From the NCBI GenBank assembly GCA_003168235.1, contig PMSZ01000467.1, forward strand, positions 1 through 6,076: a stretch of DNA of 6,076 bases. The letters are read 5' to 3'. Positions within the stretch are counted from its first letter, which is position 1. Each line of letters opens with the position of its first letter. A program made the translations under genes and the position numbers. The notes under the pieces were generated by a model. It saw only the letters and a list, made by a program, of their open reading frames with translations, had not been told where the DNA came from and made no database searches. The DNA is from Acidobacteriaceae bacterium (lineage in GTDB: Bacteria > Acidobacteriota > Terriglobia > Terriglobales > Acidobacteriaceae). This document shows positions 5,501-6,076 of this stretch, one piece after another.

Positions 5501-6076
5501 GCAGATATCCATAAACATCGCCGTGAAAGTCGTTCGATCCGGAGCGCGTAATAATATTGACCACGCCGCCAGCTGCCCGCCCGTATTCCGCGGCGTAGCT
5601 GTTTGTAATGATCTGGAATTCCTGCACCGCCTCCTGCGAAACGGTAGACCTCACGCCGTTGACGGAATTGTCGGTAGCGTCGGCGCCATCGACGTTGACC
5701 AGATTCGAACGTGCGCGCTGTCCGCTGATATTGAGCCCGGAAGTGGGCGCGGCGCCGGTGTTCGGAGCGTTGTCACGCGAGACTTGCGAATCGGTGAGCG
5801 TGAAGTTGATGTAGTTGCGACCGTTGATGGGCAGATTATCAATGCGCCGCTGTCCGATCGTATCGGTCGTGGAGCTGCGCGCGGTCTCCACCAGATCGGC
5901 CTGGGCATTGACTTCAACCACTTCCTTGCCACTCGCCACCGCGAGCGCCACCGGCAACTCCGCCAATCCACCAACCGTGATCCCGACCTCGGCCGCTTCA
6001 ACCTTGGCGAAGCCGGACGATTCCACTGTGACCGAATACGTTCCCGGAGCCAATTGCCGCACGCTGTAGCCGCCCT
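2541..6076 (-). CDS. TonB-dependent receptor, Oar-like, with carboxypeptidase-regulatory-like domain (5' end outside window)
   Basis: Outer-membrane beta-barrel transporter that imports a large substrate using energy passed by TonB-ExbBD. The frame is open to the window edge: codons before the GTG at 6062 read Gly-Gly-Tyr-Ser, continuing the fold, so that GTG is an internal Val and the true start, signal peptide and any Ton box are missing. Counting that Val as residue 1, residues 1-43 are the end of a carboxypeptidase-regulatory-like Ig-type domain (QLAPGTYSVTVESSGF). The plug follows at about 60-175, with LPINGRNY (77-84), NVDGADATDN (123-132) and VQEFQIITNSYAAEYGRAAGG (split as 146-155 and 156-166), ending NIITRSGSNDFHG. 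The rest to residue 1173 is the barrel, including YGVRYDVEFPP and YTWSHTIDDSTD. It ends FQFALKLNW, with a terminal aromatic residue as expected for BAM recognition. Ten cysteines lie in barrel loops. The substrate is unknown; relatives in Acidobacteriota are often linked to glycan or peptide uptake. Confidence 0.93.
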   Translation of the reverse strand, partial: GGYSVRQLAPGTYSVTVESSGFAKVEAAEVGITVGGLAELPVALAVASGKEVVEVNAQADLVETARSSTTDTIGQRRIDNLPINGRNYINFTLTDSQVSRDNAPNTGAAPTSGLNISGQRARSNLVNVDGADATDNSVNGVRSTVSQEAVQEFQIITNSYAAEYGRAAGGVVNIITRSGSNDFHGDVYGYLRNRDFQAVNPFSTTPNPAYTRVQSGTAFGGPIKKDKTYYYFAYEVTRRHETGFSSIGEGGFGLVPFNTANIAGGEVPLPFGTIQATPQQAGFLAALTPVEVGDIGLTNLEQYVTLIGASSGQAVNGAWPTGLVEGITGGALSAWSGFPTSCTPAACAAPSMFGTSHVPGSYQTLTSQEGNFPVFEGTSVYSLRIDHNLSNSNRLTLRSNVSPSTVTGIEVSGQDQPFGQNAYSRTSQQTFRDVAGVAQDTWTIGGNKVNEFRFQFARRGLSYFYNTAISGGSDPAVNIPGYAYFGREPYSYIQRVEKRYQFTDNFSWTMGRHNTKFGVDFNYIPITATFTVNYGGVYDISSVSAGNLGLPSSFPGLNPVQAYGAGIPSDFIQGLGSPSDTFSNKPLGVFWQDSWRVRPNLTLNYGVRYDVEFPPQLKPVQGLALAAYDFLGLQKGIKTDTNNIQPRLGLAWDPHGDGKTVVRASFGMFYDHPLLGLYFLGDASDGSTSGQLAFGGTSGCGGAGNPANLNAIPIFQGLLNQPNCTPSVFPQANTNLFYEPNLQQFQALNTPNSVFLNQNYLNAAGGTFLPLAFQPFGYPQARNFVYAYSQQANLTIERDLGGGYAFSLAYNFNGGRHINRPINANPVNGAFMVKNLQASVAAGQNQITDSPFTVTACGVGPGGPFVPAALTNFFRPGGVNPAIGLALLASPSTAPCVTEVLPLVQQLYGLSTNCNLASPTLAGCVPFGDMDANYSNGSSIYHGLTTNLRKRFSNHYELLASYTWSHTIDDSTDLQSTLTPQDSYFPGADRSTSTFDQRQRFVLSGVYQSGKLSGSGLMSKIFSNWTFAPLIEFGSGRPFNIITGDDDNLQLSSLTGRPNTFVNANCTGAGYLPVNSKYSPSGVFQEPCVFDFNGTLQSLDGNLGRNAGTTPWTVFNDVRFAKRVFFGERYNMDFITDMFNIANRYNVAAVSPLFTNAGQATAAYDPRQFQFALKLNW

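Noticed and set aside
6060..6062. GTG at 6062 as the start codon of the receptor
   Set aside because: The preceding in-frame codons encode Gly-Gly-Tyr-Ser, continuing a regulatory-like domain motif to the window edge, so this is an internal Val and the gene is cut by the window.

Overview
The window reads as ordinary chromosome from an Acidobacteriota-like bacterium (Terriglobia-type; inferred, not proven). The main evidence is a very large TonB-dependent receptor of the Oar-like type, with a carboxypeptidase-regulatory-like N-terminal domain, a class greatly expanded in that phylum. A small secreted NQR-rich protein with the 'RVNxVNxRxENQQxRIANG' signature and GC-rich coding sequence support this. 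Short iterated repeats in the spacers look like dispersed intergenic repeats, though I cannot count copies from one window.

Layout from left to right. Positions 1-199 hold no convincing gene, but carry a two-copy 12-base tandem repeat and a strong palindrome (about 86-118). A two-pass membrane protein lies on the minus strand (200-733; its start is set by a GGAGGT ribosome site). A 527-base divergent spacer (734-1260) follows, with a CRP-like palindrome and two adjacent imperfect ~28-base direct repeats. On the plus strand come an 86-residue protein with a helix-turn-helix-like C-terminus (1261-1521) and a small secreted protein (1679-2050) that ends at a clear intrinsic terminator (2126-2154). 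Convergent to these, on the minus strand, a single-haem cytochrome c (2169-2501) lies 39 bases downstream of the TonB-dependent receptor, which fills the rest of the window and runs off the right edge, so its true start, signal peptide and early N-terminal domain are missing.

Functional reading: receptor and cytochrome are co-directional and closely spaced, so co-transcription is plausible. That would put an outer-membrane TonB-energised transporter next to a periplasmic electron carrier, but the sequence does not reveal a substrate or redox partner. The left-hand genes are small, lone and of unknown function. I see no tRNA, rRNA, CRISPR array, transposase, phage gene or recognisable defence locus. 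The most unusual material is in the spacers (repeats and palindromes) and in the architectures of the three small proteins. I found no clear evidence of a novel multi-gene system.
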